DNA of 64,000 nucleotides from contig NZ_CP042331.1 of assembly GCF_008253865.1 (NCBI RefSeq), positions 2,046,001 through 2,110,000 on the forward strand, given 5' to 3'. The DNA comes from Bosea sp. F3-2. Its GTDB lineage: Bacteria > Pseudomonadota > Alphaproteobacteria > Rhizobiales > Beijerinckiaceae. The position numbers were made by a program, and so were the translations under genes. This document shows, piece after piece, positions 17,287 through 26,332 of this stretch (the first letter of the stretch is position 1; every line of letters starts with the position of its first letter). Under the pieces are notes generated by a model, which saw only the letters and a list, made by a program, of their open reading frames with translations, ran no database searches and was not told where the DNA came from.

Positions 17287-17766
17287 ATGACGAACGAGAC
17301 TCGGACGCAAGGTGCCAACAAGCCGGCCCTGATCGTGGGCGTGCTGCTGCTGATCGTCGCTGCCCTCGTCGGCCACGACGCCTCCACGCAGACCATTACC
17401 TCCACCTATGGCATCGGGCCGACGGCCATGCCCTATGTCGTGACGGTCGGGCTCGTCATCCTCGGCCTGGCGCATTTCGTCGTCGCCTTCCGCGAGGGAC
17501 TGCCCGAGCCGGAGGTGGCCGACAACAAGGCCCTTTTGTGGATCGCCGGCGGTCTCGTCTTCCTGATCGCGTGCATCGGGCTCGGCGGCGGCTTCATCAT
17601 CGCGATCTCGGTCGTCTTCGCCTGCACCGCGCGCGGCATGGGCCGGCAGGCCCTCTTGGTCGACGCAGCAATCGGCTTCGTCCTCGGCCTGGTCATTTTT
17701 CTCGTCTTCGCGAAGCTCCTGACGCTGATCTTGCCGTCGGGACCGCTCGAGCAACTCTTCCTCTGA
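17287..17766 (+). CDS. tctB: Tripartite tricarboxylate transporter TctB family protein
   Basis: The small membrane subunit of the TTT system, 159 residues with four predicted helices (about 14-31, 55-72, 81-112 split, 123-148). The family feature is the GIGPTAMPYVVTVGLVILGLA region. TctB is paired with TctA in the inner membrane and is needed for uptake driven by a sodium or proton gradient. It lies 14 bp before tctA. Confidence 0.92.
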   Translation: MTNETRTQGANKPALIVGVLLLIVAALVGHDASTQTITSTYGIGPTAMPYVVTVGLVILGLAHFVVAFREGLPEPEVADNKALLWIAGGLVFLIACIGLGGGFIIAISVVFACTARGMGRQALLVDAAIGFVLGLVIFLVFAKLLTLILPSGPLEQLFL

Positions 17767-17780
17767 GCCGGGGCTGAACG

Positions 17781-19280
17781 ATGGATACTTTGCTCTCGCT
17801 GCTCAACGGCTTCGGCGTTGCCCTCGAGCCCTCCAAGCTGCTCTTCTGCCTGATCGGCGTCTTCCTCGGCACCGCTGTCGGCGTGCTGCCCGGCATCGGC
17901 CCGGCGCTGACCGTCGCGCTGCTGCTGCCCGTCACCTTCAAGCTCGACCCGGCCGGCTCGCTGATCATGTTCGCCGGCATCTATTACGGCGGCATGTATG
18001 GCGGCTCGACCACCGCGATCCTGCTCAATGCACCCGGCGAAAGCGCCTCTCTCGCCACTGCGCTCGAAGGCTCGAAGATGGCCAAGGCCGGCCGCGGCGG
18101 CCCCGCGCTCGCGACTTCGGCGATCGGCTCCTTCGTCGCCGGTCTGATCGCGACGATTGGGCTTGCGTTCCTGGCGCCCTGGCTCGTCGAGATCGCCGTG
18201 AAGTTCGGTCCCTGGGACTATTTCGCCCTGATGATCGTCGCCTTCGTCACGGTGTCGGCGACCTTCGGCGACTCGCCGCTGCGCGGCCTCACCAGCCTGT
18301 TCCTCGGCATCACGCTGGGGCTCGTCGGCATCGACAAGCTGACCGGCCAGGCCCGCCTGACCTTCGGCGTGCCGGAGCTGCTCAACGGCGTCGAGGTAAC
18401 GACGCTGGCCGTTGGCCTCTTCGCCGTGGGCGAAGCCTTCTACGTCGCCTCCAAGCGCTTCCACGCCCCGGAGGAGATCATCCCGATCAGGGGCTCGCTG
18501 TGGATGACCAAGCAGGACTGGAAGCGCTCCTGGGCGCCGTGGCTGCGTGGCACCGCCTTCGGCTTCCCGATCGGCGCTCTTCCGGCTGGCGGCGCCGAAG
18601 TCCCGACCTTCCTGAGTTACTCGACCGAGAAGAGGCTCTGCAAATACCCGGAAGAGTTCGGCAAGGGCGCAATCGAGGGTGTCGCCGGGCCGGAAGCGGC
18701 CAACAACGCCTCCGCCGCGGGCACGCTGGTGCCGCTGCTCACGCTCGGCCTGCCGACCTCGGCGACGGCGGCGATCATGCTCGCCGGCTTCCAGCAATAC
18801 GGTCTCAACCCGGGCCCGCTGCTCTTCGCCGAGCGGCCGGATCTCGTCTGGGGCCTGATCGCCTCGCTCTTCATCGCCAACGTCATGCTGGTGATCCTGA
18901 ACCTGCCGCTGATCGGGCTCTGGGTCCGGCTGCTCGCGATCCCGCAACCCTGGCTCTATGCCGGCATCCTCGTCTTCGCGACGATGGGCACGCTCGCGGT
19001 CAACGGCTCGCCGGTCGAATTGACTATGCTCTTTCTCTTCGGCTTCGTCGGCTACCTGATGCGCCGTTACGACTATCCGGTCGCGCCGATGGTCGTCGGT
19101 CTCATCCTTGGGCCGATGGCAGAGCAGCAGTTACGCCGCGCGCTCCAGATCAGCCTCGGTGATCCGATGATCCTGCTGGAGAATCCGATCTCGGCGACGC
19201 TGCTCGGCATTGCCTTCCTCGCTTTGGTCGCGCCCTTCCTGATGCATGGGCTGAACCGCTTCAAGGCCTCGGAGGACTGA
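17781..19280 (+). CDS. tctA: Tripartite tricarboxylate transporter permease TctA
   Basis: A 499-residue permease with about twelve helices. Both conserved glycine-rich signatures are visible: GVLPGIGPALTVALLLP (about 34-50) with YYGGMYGGSTTAILLNAPGE, and the second repeat GAIEGVAGPEAANNASAAG with LTLGLPTSATAAIMLAG. Together with tctC and tctB it completes the transporter. The last 20 bp overlap the convergent epimerase gene, so no terminator lies between them. Confidence 0.96.
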   Translation: MDTLLSLLNGFGVALEPSKLLFCLIGVFLGTAVGVLPGIGPALTVALLLPVTFKLDPAGSLIMFAGIYYGGMYGGSTTAILLNAPGESASLATALEGSKMAKAGRGGPALATSAIGSFVAGLIATIGLAFLAPWLVEIAVKFGPWDYFALMIVAFVTVSATFGDSPLRGLTSLFLGITLGLVGIDKLTGQARLTFGVPELLNGVEVTTLAVGLFAVGEAFYVASKRFHAPEEIIPIRGSLWMTKQDWKRSWAPWLRGTAFGFPIGALPAGGAEVPTFLSYSTEKRLCKYPEEFGKGAIEGVAGPEAANNASAAGTLVPLLTLGLPTSATAAIMLAGFQQYGLNPGPLLFAERPDLVWGLIASLFIANVMLVILNLPLIGLWVRLLAIPQPWLYAGILVFATMGTLAVNGSPVELTMLFLFGFVGYLMRRYDYPVAPMVVGLILGPMAEQQLRRALQISLGDPMILLENPISATLLGIAFLALVAPFLMHGLNRFKASED

Positions 19281-20304
19281 CCAGCCCAAGTTGCAGCAGG
19301 CTCTCGCCGGTCGCGACGAGAGCCTCTGCCGCCGGCCTAGGCTGCCAGCCCAGCATGGCTATCGCCTTGGCGCTGGTCGCATTCTTGACGCGGCCGAGCT
19401 CCGGCGTCGCCGCCTGACGCGCCGTCGCGCTGAAGCGCGCGGCGAAACGCACCAGCCAATCCGGCAGCACGCGGGTCGAGACGCCTGCCGCCTGCTGGCC
19501 GAGCCCGTCCTTCAGCGCCTGGGCGATGGCCTGCATCGTCATGAAGTCGCCGGCGGTGGCGAGGAAGCGCTCCCCGGCAGCGGCCGGGTCGGTCATGGCG
19601 CGCAGATGCAGGTCGGCGACGTCGCGCACGTCGACAACGCCGAACATCAGGCGTGGAACCGCCCAGAGCCTGCCTTCCAGCATGGTCTTCACCAGCAGGA
19701 TCGAGGCGGAAAGATCCGGCCCGAGCAGCGGGCCGAAGATGCCGACCGGATTGACCACGGCGAGTTCGAGTCCCTGCCCTTCCCCGTCGACGAAATCCCA
19801 CGCGGCAAGCTCGGCCAGCGTCTTCGACTTCGGATAGGCGGCGAGGCCCGGCGCGGCCGGATTGGTCCAGTCGCGCTCGTCATAGGGGCGCTTCAGCACG
19901 CGGCCATAGCCGATGGCCGCGAAGGAAGAGGTCAGCACGACGCGCTTCACCTCCGCGCGGTGAGCGGCGCGGAGAACGCGCAGCGTACCTTCGCGCGCCG
20001 GACGGATCAGCTCGTCCTCGTCCTTGGGGGCAGCGGACGCCAGCGGCGATGCGACGTGCAGCGCATGGGCGCAACCGGACATCGCCGCATCCCATCCGTC
20101 ATCCTGCAACAGATCGGCGGTAGCGATCTGCAGGCGCTCGCCCGCATCGATCCCCGCCTCTTTCAGGGCTTCCCTCAAACGGCTTTCCCGCGCCGGCGAG
20201 CGCAGCGTGGCACGAACATCGAAGCCCGCAGCGAGAAGCTTCAGGATGCAATGTCCCGCGACAAAGCCGGAGCCTCCGGTCACCAGAACGAGGTCGCGGG
20301 TCAT
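19261..20304 (-). CDS. NAD-dependent epimerase/dehydratase (dihydroflavonol-4-reductase-like SDR)
   Basis: A 347-residue extended short-chain dehydrogenase. The cofactor motif VTGGSGFVAGHCILKLL (about 8-24) fits GxxGxxG, and the catalytic pair is YPKSK (about 157-161) after the Ser in VVLTSSFAAIGYG. The pattern resembles DFR/cinnamoyl-CoA-reductase-type enzymes, which reduce ketones or aldehydes with NADPH. The substrate is unknown. It converges with tctA, with 20 bp of coding overlap. Confidence 0.9.
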   Translation of the reverse strand: MTRDLVLVTGGSGFVAGHCILKLLAAGFDVRATLRSPARESRLREALKEAGIDAGERLQIATADLLQDDGWDAAMSGCAHALHVASPLASAAPKDEDELIRPAREGTLRVLRAAHRAEVKRVVLTSSFAAIGYGRVLKRPYDERDWTNPAAPGLAAYPKSKTLAELAAWDFVDGEGQGLELAVVNPVGIFGPLLGPDLSASILLVKTMLEGRLWAVPRLMFGVVDVRDVADLHLRAMTDPAAAGERFLATAGDFMTMQAIAQALKDGLGQQAAGVSTRVLPDWLVRFAARFSATARQAATPELGRVKNATSAKAIAMLGWQPRPAAEALVATGESLLQLGLVSPPRP

Positions 20305-20323
20305 GATCCGGGCTCCGAAAGCT

Positions 20324-20430
20324 GCTAGATCGCCGCGCGTCCTATCGGGCGCGATAACGGCGATCCATCTACTTGTTATCGCATCGGATTGTTCCGAAAA
20401 GCGGATTCCACTTTTCGGTCCGATGCTATT
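20324..20430. repeat. CTAGATCGCC...TCCGATGC intergenic repeat (type b)
   Basis: The first half is CTAGATCGCCGCGCGTCC with a degenerate right arm. The second half pairs GCATCGGAttgTTCCGAAAAG with CTTTTCGGtCCGATGC. The same two halves occur at 47913-48014 and 63096-63200. Confidence 0.85.
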
Positions 20431-20533
20431 GCGAGACCACGCAGATAGGCCGGGCTTCGGGCAAACGCCAGCGGGTCAGCAACCCGCTGATGGAGGACAT
20501 CGGCGGCACCAGCCAGGTCAACTGACGCTCCAA

Positions 20534-20570
20534 ATAAAAACGCCTCCCCTTCCTGCGAAGAGGAGGCGTT
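20534..20570 (-). terminator. Rho-independent terminator of the DUF2059 gene
   Basis: On the minus strand AACGCCTCC pairs with GGAGGCGTT, followed by a run of T (AAAAA on the plus strand at 20536-20540). It lies 33 bp after the stop of the DUF2059 gene. Confidence 0.88.
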
Positions 20571-20602
20571 GGTGGCTGGGCGCTACCTGGTGATCGGCAG
20601 CG

Positions 20603-21100
20603 TCAGAGCGTATGGCCGCGCTTGCGCATTTCCTGCGAGAAACGATCGAAGAGGTAGTTGCTGGTCTGCACGCTCCAGGGCTGAAGCAGCGGGAAGATTT
20701 CTTCCATCGCCTTGCCGCGCAGGCTGGTATAGCGCTGCCCGACTTCGGACTTGAAGAAGCCGGCAACAGCCTTCAGGTCAGCTTCGGTCATCTTGCTGGC
20801 GAACACGGCGGCAGCGGTCTTGATCATCTCCTCAGAGCGCTTGTCGGCCTCGGCCTTCAGCTCGCCGAGCACGGCGTCCGTGTCTTTCGCCATTTCCGGC
20901 CGGGTCGCCACGAAGCCCTTCGCGCTCTCTTCGAATTCGCGATAGATGTTGGTGATATTCTGCGTGACGCCGGTCAGGTCCATGACCTCGCGCGCCGCCT
21001 GGAGATGGCTCGGCGTCAGTGTCGGTGCCTGGGCGAAGGCCGGAGCGGCACCGAGCAGTGCGAGGCCGAGGGCCAGGCTGGCGAGAATATGGCGGATCAT
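20603..21100 (-). CDS. DUF2059 domain-containing secreted protein
   Basis: A 165-residue protein with a Sec signal (HILASLALGLALLGAAPAFA, cut near residue 23). The rest is a helical DUF2059 domain with the family pattern FKSEVGQRYTSLRGKAMEEIFPLLQPW (given in part: GQRYTSLRGKAMEEIFP). It is periplasmic; the role of the family is unknown. It has its own terminator and lies downstream of rpiA on the same strand (116 bp gap), so co-transcription is possible. Confidence 0.88.
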   Translation of the reverse strand: MIRHILASLALGLALLGAAPAFAQAPTLTPSHLQAAREVMDLTGVTQNITNIYREFEESAKGFVATRPEMAKDTDAVLGELKAEADKRSEEMIKTAAAVFASKMTEADLKAVAGFFKSEVGQRYTSLRGKAMEEIFPLLQPWSVQTSNYLFDRFSQEMRKRGHTL

Positions 21101-21216
21101 GCGGTCAAAACCCCTTCATCGTTGACGAGCCGGCCGATGAGCCCGGCAGCGTCGCCGGCCCTGCCGAGCCGACTGTTGTTCGCGCGTTCCTTAGCGTGGA
21201 TCGCGCGGGAATGGAA

Positions 21217-21918
21217 TTATTCGATCTTGCCGAGCAGCTTGAGCCCGTCCGCACCGGCGAGGATCGCTCCGGCCGCGAGACCGATGAACAGGCCATGCTC
21301 CACGACCCCCGGCACCATGTTCAGAGCCTGAGCCAATAATTCCGGCCGCTCTATGGCGCCGAGATGGGCGTCGAGGATGAAATGCCCGCCATCGGTGACC
21401 AGCGTCGTGCCGTCCGGCCGCTGACGCAGCGAGAGCTTGCCGGCGGAGCCGGAAGCGGCGACGGCCTGAGCGACCGCACGGCGCGTCGCCTCCAGCCCGA
21501 AGGGCACCACCTCGATCGGCAGCGGGAAGCGGCCGAGCTTCTGCACCAGCTTGCCATCATCGGCGATGACGATCATGCGCGCGGAAGCGGCGGCGACAAT
21601 CTTCTCGCGCAGCAGTGCCGCACCGCCGCCCTTGATCAGACGCAGCTGCGGATCGACCTCGTCGGCGCCATCGACCGTCAGGTCGAGTTCGGGCGTCTCG
21701 TCGAGCGTCGACATCGGAATGCCCAAGGAGACGGCCTGCGCCTGCGTCGCCTCGGAGGTGGCAACACAGATCACCTCGAAGCCGGATGCGACCTTCGTAC
21801 CGAGCAGATCGACGAAGTGCTTCGCGGTGGAACCCGTTCCGAGTCCAAGCCGCATGCCCGGCCGCACGAGTTCGAGTGCGCGGGCGGCCGCCTGCTTTTT
21901 CAGATCATCGGCGTTCAT
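21217..21918 (-). CDS. rpiA: Ribose-5-phosphate isomerase A
   Basis: A 233-residue enzyme interconverting ribose 5-phosphate and ribulose 5-phosphate in the pentose phosphate pathway. Signatures are GLGTGSTAKHFVDLLG (about 25-40), the acidic site TVDGADEVDPQLRLIKGGGAALLREKIV with Asp, Glu and Lys active-site residues (parts: DGADEVDPQL, KGGGAALLREK), and VVEHGLFIG near the end. The length is normal for RpiA. Confidence 0.96.
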   Translation of the reverse strand: MNADDLKKQAAARALELVRPGMRLGLGTGSTAKHFVDLLGTKVASGFEVICVATSEATQAQAVSLGIPMSTLDETPELDLTVDGADEVDPQLRLIKGGGAALLREKIVAAASARMIVIADDGKLVQKLGRFPLPIEVVPFGLEATRRAVAQAVAASGSAGKLSLRQRPDGTTLVTDGGHFILDAHLGAIERPELLAQALNMVPGVVEHGLFIGLAAGAILAGADGLKLLGKIE

Positions 21919-22029
21919 ATCGCTTGCCCGGATGGAGTTTGACGGAAACCGGCCGCTACCTACGAAAGACAGCGCCGCTCTCCTGCCGCGCCACGCGCTC
22001 CATGTCCAGCGCGCGCAGGTCGCCAGGCA

Positions 22030-22416
22030 TCATTTGGTTTGTGGCGTGCACACCGTCTTGTCGTCGAAGACGTAGCAGATGCTCATCTCCCCGGTGCGGA
22101 TATTGACGCGGAAGATGCCGCCTTCGCGCTCATGCCGCGAGGGCATCAGCCCGTAGTCGCTCGGCGCCTGGGGACCCGCCCCCTCGCCCGCCGGGAAGCA
22201 CACCGTGACGCCGACGCCGCCCTCCTTGAGCTGGAACTGACAGGCCCCGACCTCTCCCGTCGCCTTGTCGATGCGGTAGACGCGATTGAGATCCGTCTGC
22301 GGCGCCGGCGCGAACTCGAATGGCCCGGCGAGGGCCGGGAGCGCACACGCCAACGAAAGGCCGGCTGCCAATCCCAGGCGCGTCACGCCGGGCCGGATTG
22401 CGATAAACTTCGACAT
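22030..22416 (-). CDS. Small secreted protein with two Cys-containing repeats
   Basis: A 128-residue hypothetical protein with a signal peptide (LGLAAGLSLACALPALAG). I recognise no named family. The mature part seems to hold two related units: RVYRIDKATGEVGACQFQ...TVCFP and IFRVNIRTGEMSICYVFDDKTVCTP, each with the pattern R-I/V-x-x-x-T-G-E-x-x-x-C followed by T-V-C. The start at 22416 is used because it begins a clean signal peptide; a longer in-frame start at 22638 gives a basic low-complexity extension. Function unknown; two disulfides are likely (inference). Confidence 0.72.
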   Translation of the reverse strand: MSKFIAIRPGVTRLGLAAGLSLACALPALAGPFEFAPAPQTDLNRVYRIDKATGEVGACQFQLKEGGVGVTVCFPAGEGAGPQAPSDYGLMPSRHEREGGIFRVNIRTGEMSICYVFDDKTVCTPQTK

Positions 22417-22580
22417 GACATCTTTCCCTGCCGCGGGGCGACGAATCGAGCGAACGATACCATCATGCGCGGCGAATTTGGGGAGGCGGTGACGGCTGCC
22501 CTTCCAAGCGAAGCACTTGCCAGCCGGCGCGCGAAGCCGTTTAAGCCGGTCGTCTGTCGTACTGCCCGGAAAGCCACGCC

Positions 22581-23270
22581 ATGAGCCTGCCCCCGATCGT
22601 CGTCTTCGATCTCGACGGAACGCTCGCCGAGACCGCACCGGACATCATGCGGGTTCTGAACGTCATCCTGGTACGCGAAGGCCTGCCCGCCTTGCCGTTG
22701 AACCGGGCACGCGAGCTCGTCGGAGCGGGCGCGCGAGCCCTGATCGAACGCGGCTTCAAGGTGTCGGGCCGGCCGCTCGATACTGAAACCCTGGAGCGGC
22801 TCTTCGAGGATTTCCTCGTCATCTACGCCGATGACGCCGCCTCCCACAGCCATCTTTTCGACGGCGTGCTGGGCGCGCTCGATACACTGGCCGACGAGGG
22901 CTACGCGCTCGCCGTCTGCACCAACAAGCCGATCCTGCACACGCGCCTGATCCTCGACCATTTCGACATCGCCAAACGCTTCGCCGCCGTGGCGGGACGC
23001 GACAGCTTCCCCTGGTTCAAGCCCGATCCGCGCCATCTCACGATGACCATCGAGGCAGCGAAGGCCGACGCTTCGCGCGCCGTGATGATCGGCGATTCCC
23101 GCACGGACATCGCGACGGCGCGCGCGGCGAGCATCCCGTCCATCTGCGTGCCCTTCGGCTATACCGACGTGCCGATCGAGACGCTGGAGCCGGATTTCGT
23201 CATCCAGCATTTCGACGAGCTGCCGGATGCTGTGGATCGTGCGCTCAATCTGGTGCCGGCACGTCCTTGA
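22581..23270 (+). CDS. gph: Phosphoglycolate phosphatase-like HAD hydrolase
   Basis: A 229-residue HAD-superfamily phosphatase with the four motifs: FDLDGTLAE (about 9-17, nucleophile Asp), VCTNKP (motif II), a Lys in the WFKPDPRHL segment (motif III), and MIGDSRTDIATARAA (motif IV). A helical cap domain lies between motifs I and II, as in Gph, which removes 2-phosphoglycolate formed in DNA repair or photorespiration. Other HAD substrates cannot be excluded. It lies upstream of the tRNA-Val gene. Confidence 0.9.
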   Translation: MSLPPIVVFDLDGTLAETAPDIMRVLNVILVREGLPALPLNRARELVGAGARALIERGFKVSGRPLDTETLERLFEDFLVIYADDAASHSHLFDGVLGALDTLADEGYALAVCTNKPILHTRLILDHFDIAKRFAAVAGRDSFPWFKPDPRHLTMTIEAAKADASRAVMIGDSRTDIATARAASIPSICVPFGYTDVPIETLEPDFVIQHFDELPDAVDRALNLVPARP

Positions 23271-23306
23271 CGGCGTGAAGCGCGCCGACTAGGAGAGGGC
23301 CGGTCC

Positions 23307-23381
23307 GGGCGGCTAGCTCAGCGGTAGAGCACTCCCTTCACACGGGAGGGGTCACAGGTTCGATCCCTGTGCCGCCCACCA
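23307..23381 (+). tRNA. tRNA-Val (anticodon CAC)
   Basis: A full cloverleaf: acceptor stem GGGCGGC/GCCGCCC, D-arm GCTC...GAGC, anticodon stem CTCCC/GGGAG with loop TTCACAC (anticodon CAC at 23339-23341), T-arm CACAG-GTTCGATCC-CTGTG region, and an encoded CCA (23379-23381). It reads GTG valine codons. Confidence 0.97.
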
Positions 23382-23396
23382 TTTTCCCCGACATCG

Positions 23397-24452
23397 TCAG
23401 CGCAGGACCCGCGCCGCGCCATCCGGAAGCGGCTGGCCTCCCTTGGCGATCGTGACCAGTTCTTCCCCGAACCGGGCCGCGATCGGCAGGCGGAAATGCA
23501 GGGGGTCCCAGTAGTTGTCATCCCGCGCCGTGATCGGCGAGGCATGCGCGTAATCGACCATCGTTGCGCCGTGACGCCGCGCCAGAGCGGCGATCCCCGC
23601 CTTGCATGCGGCATAGCGCAGCCATCCCGCCGAGCCCTCGCGGGGATACCCCATCAGATGCGCTGGCGGCAGGACGAGCATCACCTGCGTTTCCTTCGGG
23701 AAGGCCGTAATCGCATCCTCCAGCCAGGCCAGCGCGGGAAAGCGCCAGGCTGTGCTTTCGGCGATCGGCACCGGCATCGGCGGCAAGGGCGTCAAATCCA
23801 AAGGCTGGCCACCATTGCTCAGGTAGATGTGGCTGCGCGCGCGAGCGAGATCGTAGCTCGCCTCCGGCGGCGTGAAGACCTCGTAGCCGTCGCCGCGGAT
23901 GCGCTCCCGCGACCAGCCAAGACGATAAGCCATCAGCCGGCCGGCGATCTCGAGGTTGGTCAGGTTGAGCAGCTTCGGCCAGTCGGTCCAGCGAACCTCT
24001 CGCGAGAGCCAATCCGGTATCGGGCGCGGCGTCAGGCGCTTCGCCGCATCGGTGGCATCGGGCTCGCACCAGGTGACATCGAGGCCCCAGATGATTCGCT
24101 TGGGAGCGCGGACATGATCCCGGAACAACCCCGCCATCTGCAGCTGCTCCCAGGGCGTCGCCGCATTCATCGCGAGGTTGACGAAGCGTGCGTCGAGTCC
24201 CTGCGAGAGCGTCTGCGGATCGAGAAGCCGCATCGTCGAGGTGCCGAGCACCGCCGCATCAAAGCGGCCGGAGCGCACGAGCTGCGGGTACATGAAGCGT
24301 TGGTTGATATCCATGATCGGTCGCGCCGGCTGACCGGCTCCGACCCGCATGCCGAAGGGATCGAGCGCGGCGACGAAGGCGAGCAGCAGCCCGGCGCAGC
24401 CCGCCGCTGCCACCAGGAACCACCGCGACCAGACGATCCAGGCCTTCTCCAT
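23397..24452 (-). CDS. Uncharacterised membrane-anchored SGNH/GDSL-like protein
   Basis: A 351-residue protein with one N-terminal membrane anchor (about 10-30). The segment AAVLGTSTMRLLDPQTL (about 64-80) resembles the G(T/D)S block of SGNH/AlgX-like esterases, and DNYWDPLHFR near the end supplies the Asp-x-x-His pair typical of that fold. This suggests a periplasmic acyl-ester or acetyl hydrolase fold, but the match is by eye. The start at 24452 puts the anchor first; an ATG a few codons upstream is possible. It is divergent from the lytic transglycosylase gene at 24589. Confidence 0.75.
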   Translation of the reverse strand: MEKAWIVWSRWFLVAAAGCAGLLLAFVAALDPFGMRVGAGQPARPIMDINQRFMYPQLVRSGRFDAAVLGTSTMRLLDPQTLSQGLDARFVNLAMNAATPWEQLQMAGLFRDHVRAPKRIIWGLDVTWCEPDATDAAKRLTPRPIPDWLSREVRWTDWPKLLNLTNLEIAGRLMAYRLGWSRERIRGDGYEVFTPPEASYDLARARSHIYLSNGGQPLDLTPLPPMPVPIAESTAWRFPALAWLEDAITAFPKETQVMLVLPPAHLMGYPREGSAGWLRYAACKAGIAALARRHGATMVDYAHASPITARDDNYWDPLHFRLPIAARFGEELVTIAKGGQPLPDGAARVLR

Positions 24453-24588
24453 GATGGCCCTGTACTCCAATGTCATGACTCTGACCGGTGAGCCGGCCCG
24501 GCGCCCTCTTCGCACAGGCGACGCCTCCGTCACAACGCGGAAGGCGCCGCAGCTGGCAGCCGACGCGCGAACATGCGAGAGAGACCGC

Positions 24589-25518
24589 ATGATCTCAGGC
24601 GTTTTCCGCCGTCTGGCCAGCCCCGCGCAGCGACTTATCGCCGCCCTGCTTGCGCTCTGCCTGCTGCCCGGCCCCGGGCATGCTGCTGAAGAGCCGTTGC
24701 CGCCTTCATCGGGCATCCAGGATGCGCTGTGCCGCCTGATCGACGACGCCGCGCGGGAACACGCGGTGCCGCCAGCCTTCCTGACCCGGCTGATCTTCCA
24801 GGAATCGAGCTTCCGCCCGCATGTCACGAGCTCGGCCGGCGCACAGGGCGTGGCCCAATTCATGCCCGGCACGGCGCGCGAGCGCGGCCTCCTCGATCCG
24901 TTCGATCCGGAGCAGGCCGTGCCCAAGGCTGCGCATTTCCTGGCCGAGCAGCGCGGGCGCTTTGGCAATTGGGGGCTTGCGGCGGCAGCCTATAATGGCG
25001 GCCCGAACCGCCTTGCCGGCTGGCTCGCTGCCCGCACCGCCGGGCAGACCCGTTTCCTGCCGATGGAGACCGAGAACTACGTCCTGCTGATTACCGGGGC
25101 CTCGGTCGAGGACTGGGCCGAGGATGCCCGCAACAGCGGCAATGGCGACGGGCGCTCGCCGCCGGCTCGGCCGGCGACAAGCGATCCGCAAGCGGCCTGC
25201 GCGCCGACGCTGGTCGCGATCCGGCAATCGCGTCCCGCCCTCCCCGTCATTGCGGAAGCGCCCTTCGCGCCCTGGGGCGTCCAGCTCGCCGGCAATTTCT
25301 CCAAAGCCCGCGCGCTCGCCAGCTTCCAACGGGCCAGTGCCCGGCACAGCACGATCATCGGCGAGCTTCAGCCGATGATCATCGGCACGCGGCTGCGCAG
25401 CCGCGGTACGCGCGCATTCTACCGGGTCCGGCTGCCCGCCGCGACGCGCGCCGAGGCGAGCGCGCTGTGCCGACGCATCCAGGTCGACCGTGGGGCATGC
25501 GTTGTCCTGAGGAGCTGA
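24589..25518 (+). CDS. Lytic transglycosylase (SLT) with C-terminal SPOR-like domain
   Basis: A 309-residue exported protein. After the signal peptide (LLALCLLPGPGHAAE) comes a soluble-lytic-transglycosylase domain: the catalytic Glu in FQESSFRPHVTSSAGAQGVA (about 67-86), then QFMPGTA, and AAAAYNGGPNRLAGWL (about 131-146). These are the usual motifs for 1,6-anhydro cleavage of peptidoglycan. The last 70-80 residues (WGVQLAGNFSKARALASFQ to CVVLRS) look like a SPOR domain, which binds denuded glycan at the division site. The start follows GAGAGACC. The role is cell-wall remodelling. Confidence 0.9.
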   Translation: MISGVFRRLASPAQRLIAALLALCLLPGPGHAAEEPLPPSSGIQDALCRLIDDAAREHAVPPAFLTRLIFQESSFRPHVTSSAGAQGVAQFMPGTARERGLLDPFDPEQAVPKAAHFLAEQRGRFGNWGLAAAAYNGGPNRLAGWLAARTAGQTRFLPMETENYVLLITGASVEDWAEDARNSGNGDGRSPPARPATSDPQAACAPTLVAIRQSRPALPVIAEAPFAPWGVQLAGNFSKARALASFQRASARHSTIIGELQPMIIGTRLRSRGTRAFYRVRLPAATRAEASALCRRIQVDRGACVVLRS

Positions 25519-25695
25519 CCCATTGCCGCCATGTTGCATGTGCGCAACGCAGAATAGCAAAGCTCGGAAGCTCTCAGTGATGTGAAGAAAGCCTGATTGC
25601 AGCAGGCCCGGGAAGCTGACAGGACGTTGAGGAGACGTTGACTTTTCCGTGTCAACTTCGTGTCCACACGCCGCCCCGACCGTCCGAGGTTCTCG

Positions 25696-26274
25696 ATGAT
25701 CCGCTCCATCCGTCTGGCCATGCTCGCTGGCCTAGGCCTGCTTGCCCTCGGCTCCGCTGCCCGGGCCGAAATCGACCCGCTGACCCGCCAGCCGCTGGTG
25801 CAGTATGTCGACCCGGCGAAGGCACAGGCCACCGCCATTCCGCGCGAGGTCGTCGACTATCCGACGAGGTATCAGCCGGGCACGATCGTGATCAATTCGG
25901 CCGAGCGCCGCCTCTATTTCGTGATGCCCAACGGCAAGGCGGTGCGCTATGGCGTTGGCGTCGGCCGCCCGGGCTTCGATTGGGCCGGCAGCCAGAGCAT
26001 CACCCGCAAGGCCGAGTGGCCGAGCTGGACCCCGCCGTCGCAGATGCTGAAGCGCCGTCCCGACCTGCCGCGCTTCATGCCCGGCGGCCCGGACAACCCG
26101 CTCGGCGCCCGCGCCATGTATCTCGGTTCGACGCTCTACCGCATCCACGGCTCGAACGAGCCGGAGACGATCGGCCAGGCCGTCTCCTCGGGCTGCATCC
26201 GCATGCTGAACGAGGACGTCATCGATCTCTACGAGCGCACCAGGGTCGGTACCCGCGTCGTCGTCGCGCGCTGA
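25696..26274 (+). CDS. L,D-transpeptidase (YkuD family)
   Basis: A 192-residue periplasmic enzyme forming 3-3 crosslinks or lipoprotein attachments in peptidoglycan. A signal peptide (AMLAGLGLLALGSAARAE) is followed by the YkuD domain, starting at PGTIVINSAERRLYFV and ending with the catalytic block HGSNEPETIGQAVSSGCIRM (His and Cys present, about 147-166). An in-frame ATG at 25660 is less likely because it delays the signal peptide. It lies 177 bp after the transglycosylase gene and has its own terminator. Confidence 0.94.
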   Translation: MIRSIRLAMLAGLGLLALGSAARAEIDPLTRQPLVQYVDPAKAQATAIPREVVDYPTRYQPGTIVINSAERRLYFVMPNGKAVRYGVGVGRPGFDWAGSQSITRKAEWPSWTPPSQMLKRRPDLPRFMPGGPDNPLGARAMYLGSTLYRIHGSNEPETIGQAVSSGCIRMLNEDVIDLYERTRVGTRVVVAR

Positions 26275-26300
26275 GCGGCTCACGCTTCACGACCGAGACA

Positions 26301-26326
26301 AGCCGGCGGAAACGCCGGCTTTTTTG
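26301..26326 (+). terminator. Rho-independent terminator of the L,D-transpeptidase gene
   Basis: A perfect 8-bp stem AGCCGGCG-gaaa-CGCCGGCT followed by TTTTTTG, 27 bp after the stop codon. Confidence 0.95.
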
Positions 26327-26332
26327 TTGGCT

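Noticed and set aside
23307..23381. tRNA-Val as an integration site
   Set aside because: No integrase gene and no repeat of the tRNA 3' end could be seen nearby.
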